DNA of 64,000 bases from assembly GCA_963722815.1 (NCBI GenBank), contig CAVROM010000004.1:248001-312000 (forward strand), read 5' to 3'. The first letter of the stretch is position 1; every line of letters begins with the position of its first letter. Origin of the DNA: DASQFQ01 sp963722815. GTDB lineage: Bacteria; Actinomycetota; Thermoleophilia; Solirubrobacterales; Solirubrobacteraceae. Below the pieces are notes generated by a model. It saw nothing but the letters and a program-made list of their open reading frames with translations, was not told the DNA's origin and did no database searches. Positions 18,039-26,232 of this stretch are shown here, piece after piece. The translations under genes were made by a program, and so were the position numbers.

Positions 18039-18779
18039 ATGAGCGACGTCAACGAGAAGGCCGCCGCGCGCGACGCGACGAACTGGGCCAAGAAGGTCTC
18101 GACGCTGAACGTCGCCGAGGTCCCCGACGGCGCGATCAACATCAACGTCGAGGGCAAGCGCCTCGCCGGCCCGATCCAGGGCTTCGGGAAGATGTGGCAG
18201 AAGACGTACCAGGTGCGCCTGCCGCGCGAGCGCGTCTCCGCGACCGACCTGATCGCGACCTGGAAGCAGCGCTTCCCCGAGTTCTGGCCCGAGGGCAACA
18301 GCTTCTACGGGCCGCTGACCGGGATCGCGCCCGGCGAGGTCGCCCTGCTGAACATGACGCTGCCGGGCAAGATGAAGCTCTCGACCGGCGTGATGGTGCT
18401 CTACGCCGACGAGGAGTCGTTCACGCTGATGACCCCGCAGGGCCACATGTTCGCGGGCTGGATCACGTTCAGCGCGACCGAGGTCGACGCCGAGACGGTG
18501 GCTCAGGCGCAGGTGCTGATGCGCGCGTCGGACCCGATCTTCGAGATGGGCCTGACCATCGGCGGCCACAAGCAGGAGGACCGCTTCTGGCAGCACACGC
18601 TGGGCGCCGTGGCTGCCGAGTTCGGCGAGCCGGCGGCCGAGGTCGACACCCAGGTCGTCTGCGTCGACAAGAAGCGCCAGTGGTCCAAGTGGCGCAACGT
18701 CTGGCACTCTTCGGCGATCCGCTCGACGCTCTACACGCTCGGCGCCCCAGTGCGCGGCGTAAGGCGGCTGTTTGCCTGA
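18039..18779 (+). CDS. Conserved protein of unknown function at the end of the array operon
   Basis: A 246-residue soluble protein not recognised with confidence. It has no signal peptide or membrane span. Notable segments are PIQGFGKMWQKTYQVRL, FPEFWPEGNSFYGPLTGI and FTLMTPQGHMFAGWITFSA, which give the impression of a beta-rich ligand-binding barrel, and a basic C-terminus LGAPVRGVRRLFA. The start ATG 18039 follows a GGGAGCC ribosome-binding site. It sits 12 bases after the STAS gene and its end overlaps the oxidoreductase start, so it probably belongs to the stress operon. The reading frame is intact. Confidence 0.75.
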   Translation: MSDVNEKAAARDATNWAKKVSTLNVAEVPDGAININVEGKRLAGPIQGFGKMWQKTYQVRLPRERVSATDLIATWKQRFPEFWPEGNSFYGPLTGIAPGEVALLNMTLPGKMKLSTGVMVLYADEESFTLMTPQGHMFAGWITFSATEVDAETVAQAQVLMRASDPIFEMGLTIGGHKQEDRFWQHTLGAVAAEFGEPAAEVDTQVVCVDKKRQWSKWRNVWHSSAIRSTLYTLGAPVRGVRRLFA

Positions 18780-20169
18780 CGCCGTCGTCGTCGGCGCGGG
18801 CCCCAACGGGCTGGCTGCGGCCATCGCCCTCGCCCGCGCCGGCCGCTCCGTGCGGGTGCTCGAGGCAGCCGACACGATCGGGGGCGGGTCGCGCTCGGCG
18901 GAGCTGACGCTCCCCGGCTTCGTCCACGACATCTGCTCGGCCGTCCACCCGCACCCGCTGGCCTCGCCGTTCCTGCGCGAGCTGCCGCTGGCCGAGCACG
19001 GGCTCGAGCTCGTCCACCCCGAGCTGGCGCTGGCGCACCCGCTCGACGACGGCACCGCGGTGGCGTTCGACCGCTCGATCGAGGTGACCGCGGCGTCGAT
19101 CGGCGGCGCGGACGGCGACGCCTATCGCCGGCTGATGGAGCCGCTCGTGCGCGACGCGGACAAGCTCCTGCCGGCGATCCTCGGCCCGCTGCGGCCGACG
19201 CGGCACCCGCTCGCGCTGTCGCGCTTCGGGCTGCTGGGGCTGCGCTCGGCGGAGGGGCTGGCGAAGCGCTTCGAGGGGCCTCGCGGGCCCGCGCTGATCG
19301 CCGGCAACGCCGCGCACTCGATGCTGCGGCTCGACGCCTCGCCGACGGGCGCGGTCGCGCTCGTGCTCATGCTCACCGGGCACGCGGTCGGCTGGCCGGT
19401 CGCGCGCGGCGGCTCCCAGAAGGTCGCCGACGCGCTCGCCTCGATCGCGCGCTCCCACGGGGCGGAGATCGTCACCGGGCACCGCGTCGAGCGCATCGAC
19501 GAGCTCGACGACGCGCGCGCCGTGCTGTTCGACCTCACGCCGCGCCAGATCGTCGCGATCGCCGGCCACCGGCTGCCGACCAGGTACCGGAACGCGCTCG
19601 AGCGCTACCGCTACGGCCCTGGCGTCTTCAAGCTCGACTGGGCGCTCGACGGCCCGATCCCGTGGACGGCGCCGGAGTGCCGCGGCGCCGGCACCGTGCA
19701 CCTCGGCGGCACCTTCGAGGAGATCGCCGCCTCGGAGCGCGGCGACGGCGGGCAGCGGCCATACGTGCTGCTCTCCCAGCCCACGGTCTGCGACCCGAGC
19801 CGCGCCCCGGCGGGCAAGCACGTCGGCTGGGCGTACTGCCACGTCCCGGCGGGCTCGACCGAGGACATGACCGCCGCCATCGAGGGCCAGGTCGAGCGCT
19901 TCGCGCCCGGCTTCCGCGAGCGGATCCTCGCCCGCGCCTCGCTCAACGCCGCCGAGATGGAGGCCTACAACCCCAACTACGTGGGCGGGGACATCAACGG
20001 CGGCCTGATGGACCTGCGCCAGCTCTTCACCCGCCCGGTGGCGCGGCCGGTCCCCTACACGACACCGGACGAGCGGCTGTTCATCTGCTCCTCGGCGACC
20101 CCGCCGGGCGGCGGCGTCCACGGCATGTGCGGCTACTTCGCCGCCAAGGCGGCACGGCTCAGGCGCTAG
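18772..20169 (+). CDS. FAD-dependent oxidoreductase of the phytoene dehydrogenase/PYROXD2 type
   Basis: A 465-residue flavoprotein. The FAD-binding Rossmann motif VVVGAGPNGLAAAIALARAG is at the N-terminus, followed by EAADTIGGGSRSAELTLPGF. Mid-protein GHAVGWPVARGGSQKVADAL is typical of CrtI/CrtO/PYROXD2 relatives, and the C-terminal FAD contact is SSATPPGGGVHGMCGYFAAKAA. Substrate is not predictable; no other carotenoid genes are present. The TTG start at 18772 lies inside the previous gene (8-base overlap) and is the only start that keeps the Rossmann motif complete. The frame is intact. Confidence 0.82.
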   Translation: MPDAVVVGAGPNGLAAAIALARAGRSVRVLEAADTIGGGSRSAELTLPGFVHDICSAVHPHPLASPFLRELPLAEHGLELVHPELALAHPLDDGTAVAFDRSIEVTAASIGGADGDAYRRLMEPLVRDADKLLPAILGPLRPTRHPLALSRFGLLGLRSAEGLAKRFEGPRGPALIAGNAAHSMLRLDASPTGAVALVLMLTGHAVGWPVARGGSQKVADALASIARSHGAEIVTGHRVERIDELDDARAVLFDLTPRQIVAIAGHRLPTRYRNALERYRYGPGVFKLDWALDGPIPWTAPECRGAGTVHLGGTFEEIAASERGDGGQRPYVLLSQPTVCDPSRAPAGKHVGWAYCHVPAGSTEDMTAAIEGQVERFAPGFRERILARASLNAAEMEAYNPNYVGGDINGGLMDLRQLFTRPVARPVPYTTPDERLFICSSATPPGGGVHGMCGYFAAKAARLRR

Positions 20170-20170
20170 G

Positions 20171-20203
20171 CGCCAAGCCAGGCAGCTAGCTGCCTAGCGG
20201 GGG
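20171..20203 (+). repeat. 33-base dispersed repeat with perfect 16-base palindrome, copy 1
   Basis: The 33 bases from CGCCAAGCC to AGCGGGGG recur at 37871-37903 with a single mismatch (A at 20188, C at 37888). The centre AGGCAGCTAGCTGCCT (20180-20195) is a perfect palindrome. It begins one base after the oxidoreductase stop and lies between convergent genes, so it may act as a bidirectional terminator or be a REP-like element. Confidence 0.7.
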
Positions 20204-20827
20204 GAGGATGAGCGAGGCGACCTCGCCGAGGTCGTCGCCCACGATCCCCGGCCGCGCGCCGACCGGGCCCAGCACCATCCCCGGCCGCTGGACGAACGCG
20301 GCTTGCGCGCCCGCCGCGAGCGCGCCCGCGCAGTCCCATGCGTGGCACGCGACGAGCGTGACGTCGCCGATCTCGACCCCGAACGTGTCCGCCACGTGGC
20401 GGTAGGGCTCGGGGGCGGGCTTGAGCCGCCGCACTCCTTCGGCGGAGAGGATCGCCTCGAAGCGGTCGGCGATGCCGGCATGGGTCAGCTGCGCGGTCGA
20501 CGTCTCGAGCGACGAGTTGGTCAGCGAGCACAGCGTCAGGCCGCCCTCGCGCAGGCGGTCCAGCGCCGGCGCGACGTCGGGATGCAGCGGCAGGCTCCGC
20601 ATCGCCGCCGCGACCTCGTCCGGGTCGGCGGCCTCGCCCAGCATCTCCAGCGCTGCCCGCTGGGCGTCCGCGAAGCCGATGTACTGGTCGGTGATGATCC
20701 CGACGAACGCGATCTGGAGCATCTGCGCGAACCAGCGCTTGCGCCGCGCCACGTCGCCGAACAGCGGATCGAGCGCGCGCAGGTCCAGCAGCGTCTCGTT
20801 GACGTCGAACGCGATCACCCGGGGCAT
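20186..20827 (-). CDS. Haloacid dehalogenase, type II (HAD superfamily)
   Basis: A 213-residue HAD hydrolase. The nucleophile motif is IAFDVNETLLDL, motif II is CSLTNSSLE, motif III Lys sits in RRLKPAPEPYRHV and motif IV is VACHAWDCAGA. The DVNETLLD and SLTNSS variants point to the L-2-haloacid dehalogenase type rather than a phosphatase. It hydrolyses the C-halogen bond of 2-haloalkanoic acids with inversion; the true substrate is uncertain. It diverges from the epimerase gene with 27 bases between starts, and its end runs into the 33-base repeat element. Confidence 0.85.
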   Translation of the reverse strand: MPRVIAFDVNETLLDLRALDPLFGDVARRKRWFAQMLQIAFVGIITDQYIGFADAQRAALEMLGEAADPDEVAAAMRSLPLHPDVAPALDRLREGGLTLCSLTNSSLETSTAQLTHAGIADRFEAILSAEGVRRLKPAPEPYRHVADTFGVEIGDVTLVACHAWDCAGALAAGAQAAFVQRPGMVLGPVGARPGIVGDDLGEVASLILPPLGS

Positions 20828-20854
20828 CGCGCGTCATCGTACGGTGCCCGGGGT

Positions 20855-21979
20855 ATGGAGCGTCCGATGCCACGGAAGGTCCTGGTCACGGGCGCCACCG
20901 GGTTCGTCGGCGCGCACGTCACCCGTGCGCTGGTCGAGCGCGGCGACAGCGTCCGCGCCGGCTACCGCAACCCGCAGCGCCTCGAGCTCCTGGGCGATCT
21001 CGACACTGAACCTGTTAACGGCGAGATCCTCGACCTGAAGGCGATGCGCAAGGCCATGCGCGGCTGCGACACGGTCTTCCACGTGGCCGGCTTCGTCGCC
21101 TCAAAGCCGGTGGAGAAGGTGTGGGAGCTCAACCAGCGCGGCCCGCTCATCGCCGTCGAGGCGGCCGCGATGGAGGACGTCGGGCGGATCGTCCTCACCT
21201 CGACGATCTCGGCCGTCGGCACCGCCCACGGCCGCCCCGCCGACGAGGACAACCCGTACCCCGAGGAAGGTCTCGGCCTCGTCTACGCCGACGCCAAGCG
21301 CGGCGGCGAGCGCGAGGCGATCGCAGCCGGCGAGCGCCTCGGCGTCGAGGTCGTGGTCGTCAACCCCGCCTACGTGCTCGGCGTCCCGCTCGACCGCTCG
21401 CAGCCGGGGGAGACCTCGACCCGGATCGTCGGCAACTACCTGCGCGGTCGCCTGCCCGCGGTGCTCGACGCGCCGATCAACTTCGTCGACGTCGAGGACG
21501 TGGCCGTCGGGCACCTGCTCGCAGCCGACAAGGGCAACCCCGGCGAGCGCTACATCCTGGGCGGCCACAACCGGCCCTGGGCCGAGATGATCGACATGGT
21601 CGCCCGCGCCTCGGGCGTCCACCACCCGATCATCGTGCTGCCCGGTGAGCTCGGCCACGTCGCCCGCGTGCGCGAGCGCCTCGGCCTCCCGGGCGCGATC
21701 TCCGCCGAGGCCTACGGCCTGATGGGCCAGGACTGGCGCTTCACCTCCGCCAAGGCCAAGCGCGAGCTCGGCTACCGGCCGCGCCCGCTCGCCCAGACGG
21801 TTTCGGCCACTGTCGAGTGGTACATGGAGCTGATCGAGGACGGCGCCTTCGACGACTCCGAGCGCTCGGCCATGTCGTCGATGGCCGACTCGGTGGCGCT
21901 GGCCGGCCGGTTCGGGCTCTTGTGGCCGCTGCGCCCAGCTGAGAGGCTGCTGCGACGGAGGTTGGTCGCAGGCCGCTGA
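20855..21979 (+). CDS. NAD(P)-dependent epimerase/dehydratase (extended SDR)
   Basis: A 374-residue extended short-chain dehydrogenase. The Rossmann motif VLVTGATGFVGAHVTRALVERG is at the N-terminus and the active-site pair YADAKRGGE (YxxxK) with upstream TSTISAVG Ser is present. The family includes dihydroflavonol-reductase-like and hopanoid-associated sugar epimerases; the C-terminal WYMELIEDGAF region fits the latter group. Start is ATG 20855 or 20867; the second puts the Rossmann strand at the usual distance. It is 10 bases upstream of the acyl-CoA synthetase. The frame is intact. Confidence 0.82.
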   Translation: MERPMPRKVLVTGATGFVGAHVTRALVERGDSVRAGYRNPQRLELLGDLDTEPVNGEILDLKAMRKAMRGCDTVFHVAGFVASKPVEKVWELNQRGPLIAVEAAAMEDVGRIVLTSTISAVGTAHGRPADEDNPYPEEGLGLVYADAKRGGEREAIAAGERLGVEVVVVNPAYVLGVPLDRSQPGETSTRIVGNYLRGRLPAVLDAPINFVDVEDVAVGHLLAADKGNPGERYILGGHNRPWAEMIDMVARASGVHHPIIVLPGELGHVARVRERLGLPGAISAEAYGLMGQDWRFTSAKAKRELGYRPRPLAQTVSATVEWYMELIEDGAFDDSERSAMSSMADSVALAGRFGLLWPLRPAERLLRRRLVAGR

Positions 21980-21989
21980 GGAGGTCGTG

Positions 21990-23600
21990 ATGGCGCTGTC
22001 GTACTCGCAAGGACTCGGAACGATCCCGCTGCTCGGGGAGACGATCGGCGAGAACTTCGACCGCGCGGTACGCGAGCACCCCGACCGCGACGCGCTCGTC
22101 GTCCGCCACCAGGATGTGCGTCTCGACTACCGCGAGCTCGGTGAGGCGGTCGACTGGTCGGCGCGCTGGCTCGCCGGCCTGGGGCTGGTCAAGGGCGACC
22201 GGGTCGGGATCTGGGCGCCGAACTGCGCCGAGTGGGTCGTGACCCAGTTCGCGACCGCGAAGCTCGGGATCATCCTCGTCAACATCAACCCCGCCTACCG
22301 CACCAGCGAGCTCGGCTACGCGCTGCGCCAGTCGGGCTGCCGGGCGCTGATCTCCGCCCCCGCGTTCAAGACCTCTGACTACCGGGCGATGGTCGAGAAG
22401 GTGCGCGGCGACCTGCCCGCGCTCGAGCACGTCTTCTTTCTCGGCGACGAGCTGCACGCGCTACTGCGCGACGCGCCGGACGACATCGAGTGGCCCGAGC
22501 TCGACCCGTTCGAGCCGATCAACATCCAGTACACGAGCGGCACCACGGGCCGGCCCAAGGGCGCGACGCTCAGCCACTCCAACATCCTCAACAACGGGTT
22601 CTTCGTCGGCGAGTTCTGCGAATACACCGAGGCGGACCGAGTCTGCATCCCGGTGCCCTTCTACCACTGCTTCGGCATGGTCATGGGTAACCTCGGCGCC
22701 GTCTCCCACGGCGCCTGCATGGTCGTCCCGGCGCCCTCCTTCGAGCCCGCCGCCACGCTCGCGGCGGTGGCCGAGGAGCGCTGCACGAGCCTCTACGGCG
22801 TGCCGACGATGTTCATCGCCGAGCTCGAGGACCCGAGCTTCGCCGAGCACGACCTGAGCTCGCTGCGGACCGGGATCATGGCCGGTTCGCCGTGCCCCGA
22901 GCAGGTCATGCGCAAGGTCATCGACCGCATGAACATGGAGGGCGTGACCATCTGTTACGGCATGACCGAGACCTCGCCGGTGTCGACCCAGACGACCGCC
23001 GAGGACGAGCTCGAGCGCCGCGTCGGCACCGTCGGGCGCGTGCACCCGCACGTCGAGGTCAAGGTCGTCGACCCGGAGACCGGCCGCACCGTCCAGCGCG
23101 GCGAGCCGGGCGAGCTCTGCACCCGCGGCTACAGCGTGATGCTCGGCTACTGGGACGACCCGGAGCGCACCAGCGAGGCGATCGACGCCGCGCGCTTCAT
23201 GCACACCGGCGACCTCGCGACGATGGACGACGAGGGCTACCTGAAGATCGTCGGCCGCTCGAAGGACATGATCATCCGCGGCGGCGAGAACGTCTACCCG
23301 CGCGAGATCGAGGAGTTCCTCTACACCCACGACGCGATCTTCGACGCCGCGGTCTACGGCGTCCCCGACCCGCGCTACGGCGAGGCGGTGACGGTGTCCG
23401 TGATCCTGCGCGAGGGCGCTTCGCTCACCGACGACGAGCTGCGCGAGTACTGCGCGGACAAGATCGCGCACTACAAGGTGCCCAAGTACGTGCTGTTCGT
23501 CGACGAGTTCCCGATGACCGTCACCGGCAAGATCCAGAAGTTCAAGATGCGCGACGCGGCGGTCGAGGAGCTGGGGCTCGCTGAGGCGCAACCCGCCTGA
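21990..23600 (+). CDS. AMP-forming fatty-acyl-CoA synthetase
   Basis: A 536-residue member of the ANL superfamily that activates a carboxylic acid with ATP and joins it to CoA. The P-loop YTSGTTGRPKGATLSH, the TICYGMTETSPV motif, the hinge HTGDLATMDDEGYLKIVGR and the catalytic Lys in PMTVTGKIQKFKMR are all present. Sequence style (IPLLGETIGENFDRAV start) matches medium/long-chain FadD-like AMP-binding proteins. ATG 21990 is preferred over GTG 21987 because GAGGAGG lies at optimal distance. It is likely cotranscribed with the upstream SDR gene. The frame is intact. Confidence 0.88.
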   Translation: MALSYSQGLGTIPLLGETIGENFDRAVREHPDRDALVVRHQDVRLDYRELGEAVDWSARWLAGLGLVKGDRVGIWAPNCAEWVVTQFATAKLGIILVNINPAYRTSELGYALRQSGCRALISAPAFKTSDYRAMVEKVRGDLPALEHVFFLGDELHALLRDAPDDIEWPELDPFEPINIQYTSGTTGRPKGATLSHSNILNNGFFVGEFCEYTEADRVCIPVPFYHCFGMVMGNLGAVSHGACMVVPAPSFEPAATLAAVAEERCTSLYGVPTMFIAELEDPSFAEHDLSSLRTGIMAGSPCPEQVMRKVIDRMNMEGVTICYGMTETSPVSTQTTAEDELERRVGTVGRVHPHVEVKVVDPETGRTVQRGEPGELCTRGYSVMLGYWDDPERTSEAIDAARFMHTGDLATMDDEGYLKIVGRSKDMIIRGGENVYPREIEEFLYTHDAIFDAAVYGVPDPRYGEAVTVSVILREGASLTDDELREYCADKIAHYKVPKYVLFVDEFPMTVTGKIQKFKMRDAAVEELGLAEAQPA

Positions 23601-23631
23601 CCCGCGACCCGGCTCGGCTACCGTGGGCCGG

Positions 23632-24459
23632 GTGAACGCGCGCACCATCAACGCCCTGCTGGCCGTGGCCGCCTGCGTCGCCGGCCTGATCGCGCTGTAC
23701 CTCGCCGCGTTCGTGGTGCCCGTGACCGAGCACGCCGACCAGCGTGTGTTCGACGCGTTCCTCTCGCTCCAGACGTACCGCACCGCGACGCTCGCGGGCT
23801 ACGTCACCGGCTTCTTCAACCTCGGCCCGTACACGCTCGCGGTGCTGGCGCTGGCGGTTGTGGCGCTGGCGCTCGGCGAGCGCCGCAAGGCCGTGGCCGT
23901 GGTAGCGATCTGCGGCTGCGCGAACGTCACCACGCAGGTACTGAAGATCGTCACGGCGACGCCGCGGTCGCCGCAGTGGCTGGAGCCCGCCAGCTGGCCC
24001 AGCGGCCACCTGACCGCCGCCACCTCGCTCGGCCTCTGCGCCGTGCTCGTCGCGCCGCCGCTGTGGCGGAGCTGGGCGGCCGGCGCCGGCGCGCTGGGCG
24101 TGCTGGCGGTCGCGTACTCGATCCTCGTCCTCGGCTCGCACCATCCGACCGACGTCGTCGGCGGCATGCTCATGGCCTCCGCCTGGACCGCCGCAGGCGT
24201 GGCCGGGCTCGACGCCGCCGAGCGGCGCTGGCCCTCGGGCCGGCCGGCCCCCGGGTTCGGCGCGTCGCGGCGCGCGCTGTGGCTCACGTCCGGCGCCGCG
24301 GCGGTCGCGGTGCTCGCCGCGCTCGTGCTCGGGGCCGCAGCGTCCCAGCCCGGCGTCTATCCCACGCTGCTGGCCGGCGCGATGGTCCTGGCCGCCTGCG
24401 CGGCGGTCCTCCCGGCCGCCGCGGCCACGCTGCTCGACCCGGCGGTGCGCAGGCCCTGA
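23632..24459 (+). CDS. PAP2-family membrane phosphatase
   Basis: A membrane protein of about 275 residues with several spans and the acid-phosphatase triad spread over KIVTATPRSP, WPSGHLTAATSLG and GSHHPTDVVGG. Members dephosphorylate phosphatidic acid, undecaprenyl pyrophosphate or related lipids on the outer membrane face. The last 80 residues add extra hydrophobic spans (AVLAALVLGAAASQPG). GTG 23632 (MNARTINALLAV) puts the first span close to the N-terminus; GTG 23623 is an alternative. The frame is intact. Confidence 0.8.
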   Translation: MNARTINALLAVAACVAGLIALYLAAFVVPVTEHADQRVFDAFLSLQTYRTATLAGYVTGFFNLGPYTLAVLALAVVALALGERRKAVAVVAICGCANVTTQVLKIVTATPRSPQWLEPASWPSGHLTAATSLGLCAVLVAPPLWRSWAAGAGALGVLAVAYSILVLGSHHPTDVVGGMLMASAWTAAGVAGLDAAERRWPSGRPAPGFGASRRALWLTSGAAAVAVLAALVLGAAASQPGVYPTLLAGAMVLAACAAVLPAAAATLLDPAVRRP

Positions 24460-24478
24460 GCCTGGGTAGGCTCGCGAA

Positions 24479-25837
24479 GTGGACTACTACGACGAGGCCT
24501 ACGAGGCCTCCGGCGCGCCGCGCGCCCACTACCGCGCCGTGCTCGACACGCTGGGCGCCGCCGACCTCCCCGAGCTGGCCGAGGAGCTGCGCGGCGAGGT
24601 GCGCGAGCGCGGCGTCCGCTACGGCTCGACCGGGCCCGGCGACTTCGTGGTCGACGCGGTGCCGCGGCTGTTCACCCGCGACGAGTGGGACGGGCTGGCG
24701 CGCGGGCTCGAGCAGCGCATGCGCGCGCTCGACGCCTTCCTGCGCGACGCCTACGCCGAGCGCAAGATCGTCGACGCGGGCAAGGTCCCGCTGCGGCTGA
24801 TCGAGGACGGCTCGTTCTACGAGCCCGACATGCAGGGGCTCGACCAGCCGGTGTGGGCGGGCTTCGCCGGGCTCGACGTGATCCGCGACCGCGCCGGCGA
24901 GTTCCGCGTGCTGGAGGACAACCTGCGCATGCCGACCGGGATCGGCTTCGCGCCGCTGGCCTGGGAGCTGGTCGGCGAGCTGCTCGGCCCGGCGGTGCCG
25001 GAGCGCGAGCCCGCCGATCACCAGGCGGCGCTCGAGCGCTTCGCGGCGATCCTCCGCGCCGCCGCGCCGGGCGGCGACGGCGATCCCTCGATGGTGGTGC
25101 TCGGCGACGGCTTCGAGAACGACGCGCAGTGGGAGATCTCCGAGGTCGCGTTCCGCATGGGCGTCCCGATGGTCACGCTCGACGATCTGAGCGACCGCGA
25201 CGGCCGCGCCTACGCGCGCGTCGACGGCAGGCGCCGCCCGGTCGACGTCGTCTACCGGCGCTCGAACTACCACCTGCTGCGCGAGAAGGACGGGCGCCCG
25301 AGCGCGCTCGCCCACAAGCTGCTCGAGCCGATGCGGCGCGGCACGGTGGCGGTCGTCAACCCGCCCGGCGTCGGGATCGCCGACGACAAGCTCGCCCACG
25401 TCTACGTGCCGGAGATGATCCGCTTCTACCTCGGCGAGGAGCCGCTGCTGGCGTCGGCCGACTCCTACGACCTGACCGACGAGGAGGCGCGCGAGGACGT
25501 GCTCGGGCGGCTGGGGGAGATGGTGGTCAAGGTGCGCCACCGCGTGGGCGGCGAGGGCGTGCTGATCGGCGAGGAGGCGGAGAGCGCGCGCGACGACATC
25601 GGCGAGCGCCCGCAGGACTTCATCGCCCAGGAGCTCGTCGAGCTCTCGCGCCACCCGACCGTGCGCGACGGCGAGCTGGCCAAGCGCCGGATCGACCTGC
25701 GGCCGCTGATCGCCGCCTCCGGCGACGGTGACGCGACCGTGCTCGGCGGCCTCACCCGCGTCGCGCTGGACGAGGACTCGAAGGTGGTCAACATGGCGCA
25801 GGGCGGCGGCGTGAAGGCCACCTGGGTGGTCGGGTGA
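24479..25837 (+). CDS. Circularly permuted ATP-grasp protein
   Basis: A 452-residue protein of the circularly permuted ATP-grasp type 2 group (the DUF404/DUF407 pair). Typical segments are YDEAYEASGAPRAHYRAV, LIEDGSFYEPDMQGLD, DVIRDRAGEFRVLEDNLRMPTG, VDVVYRRSNYHLL and RIDLRPLIAASG. These proteins are thought to make peptide-like bonds, often with alpha-E and transglutaminase partners, which are absent here. The GTG start at 24479 gives the conserved first residues. The end overlaps the next GTG by 4 bases. The frame is intact. Confidence 0.85.
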   Translation: MDYYDEAYEASGAPRAHYRAVLDTLGAADLPELAEELRGEVRERGVRYGSTGPGDFVVDAVPRLFTRDEWDGLARGLEQRMRALDAFLRDAYAERKIVDAGKVPLRLIEDGSFYEPDMQGLDQPVWAGFAGLDVIRDRAGEFRVLEDNLRMPTGIGFAPLAWELVGELLGPAVPEREPADHQAALERFAAILRAAAPGGDGDPSMVVLGDGFENDAQWEISEVAFRMGVPMVTLDDLSDRDGRAYARVDGRRRPVDVVYRRSNYHLLREKDGRPSALAHKLLEPMRRGTVAVVNPPGVGIADDKLAHVYVPEMIRFYLGEEPLLASADSYDLTDEEAREDVLGRLGEMVVKVRHRVGGEGVLIGEEAESARDDIGERPQDFIAQELVELSRHPTVRDGELAKRRIDLRPLIAASGDGDATVLGGLTRVALDEDSKVVNMAQGGGVKATWVVG

Positions 25838-26208
25838 GCGCGGCGAAGTCGGCCGCCACCGCGGCGCGCGCCCTCGCGAGCAACCGGGCCGTGCGGGCCG
25901 CCGCGGCCGCCGCCGCGGCCAAGCTCGCAACCAACGCCGAGCCCGCGCTGCGCGAGCGCTACGACCGCTGGAGCGGCGCCCGCGCCAACCGGCTGCTGGC
26001 GATCCGGCTCGCGCGCCAGATCCAGGGCACCTACTCCGAGGGCACGATCATCGCCGGCACGCCGCACTACGTCGTGTGGAAGGCGGGCGCGCCCGTCGAG
26101 GCCTTTCCGGCCGTCGAGGACCTCGAGCTGCGGCCCGAGCTGCGCGACTTCGACCAGCGGCTGCTGAAGGTCCCACCCCCGGAGCGGCGGCGGCTTATGA
26201 AGCGTTAG
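25834..26208 (+). CDS. Small uncharacterised protein between ATP-grasp and ftsH
   Basis: A 124-residue protein with an Ala-rich, basic N-terminal helix (MSAAKSAATAARALASNRAV) followed by ERYDRWSGARANRLLAIRLARQIQ and a compact segment GTPHYVVWKAGAPVEAFPAVEDLEL. No known domain is recognised. The Ala-rich helix looks too charged for a membrane span or a secretion signal. Coupled to the ATP-grasp gene by a GTGA overlap and 24 bases upstream of ftsH, so it may share their mRNA. The frame is intact. Confidence 0.7.
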   Translation: MSAAKSAATAARALASNRAVRAAAAAAAAKLATNAEPALRERYDRWSGARANRLLAIRLARQIQGTYSEGTIIAGTPHYVVWKAGAPVEAFPAVEDLELRPELRDFDQRLLKVPPPERRRLMKR

Positions 26209-26232
26209 CCCGGCCTGCGAGAATCGTTCGCG

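Noticed and set aside
20171..20203. Phage attachment site or integron-like site for the palindromic repeat
   Set aside because: No integrase, tRNA gene or mobile gene lies between the two copies, and the content between them looks like ordinary chromosomal genes.
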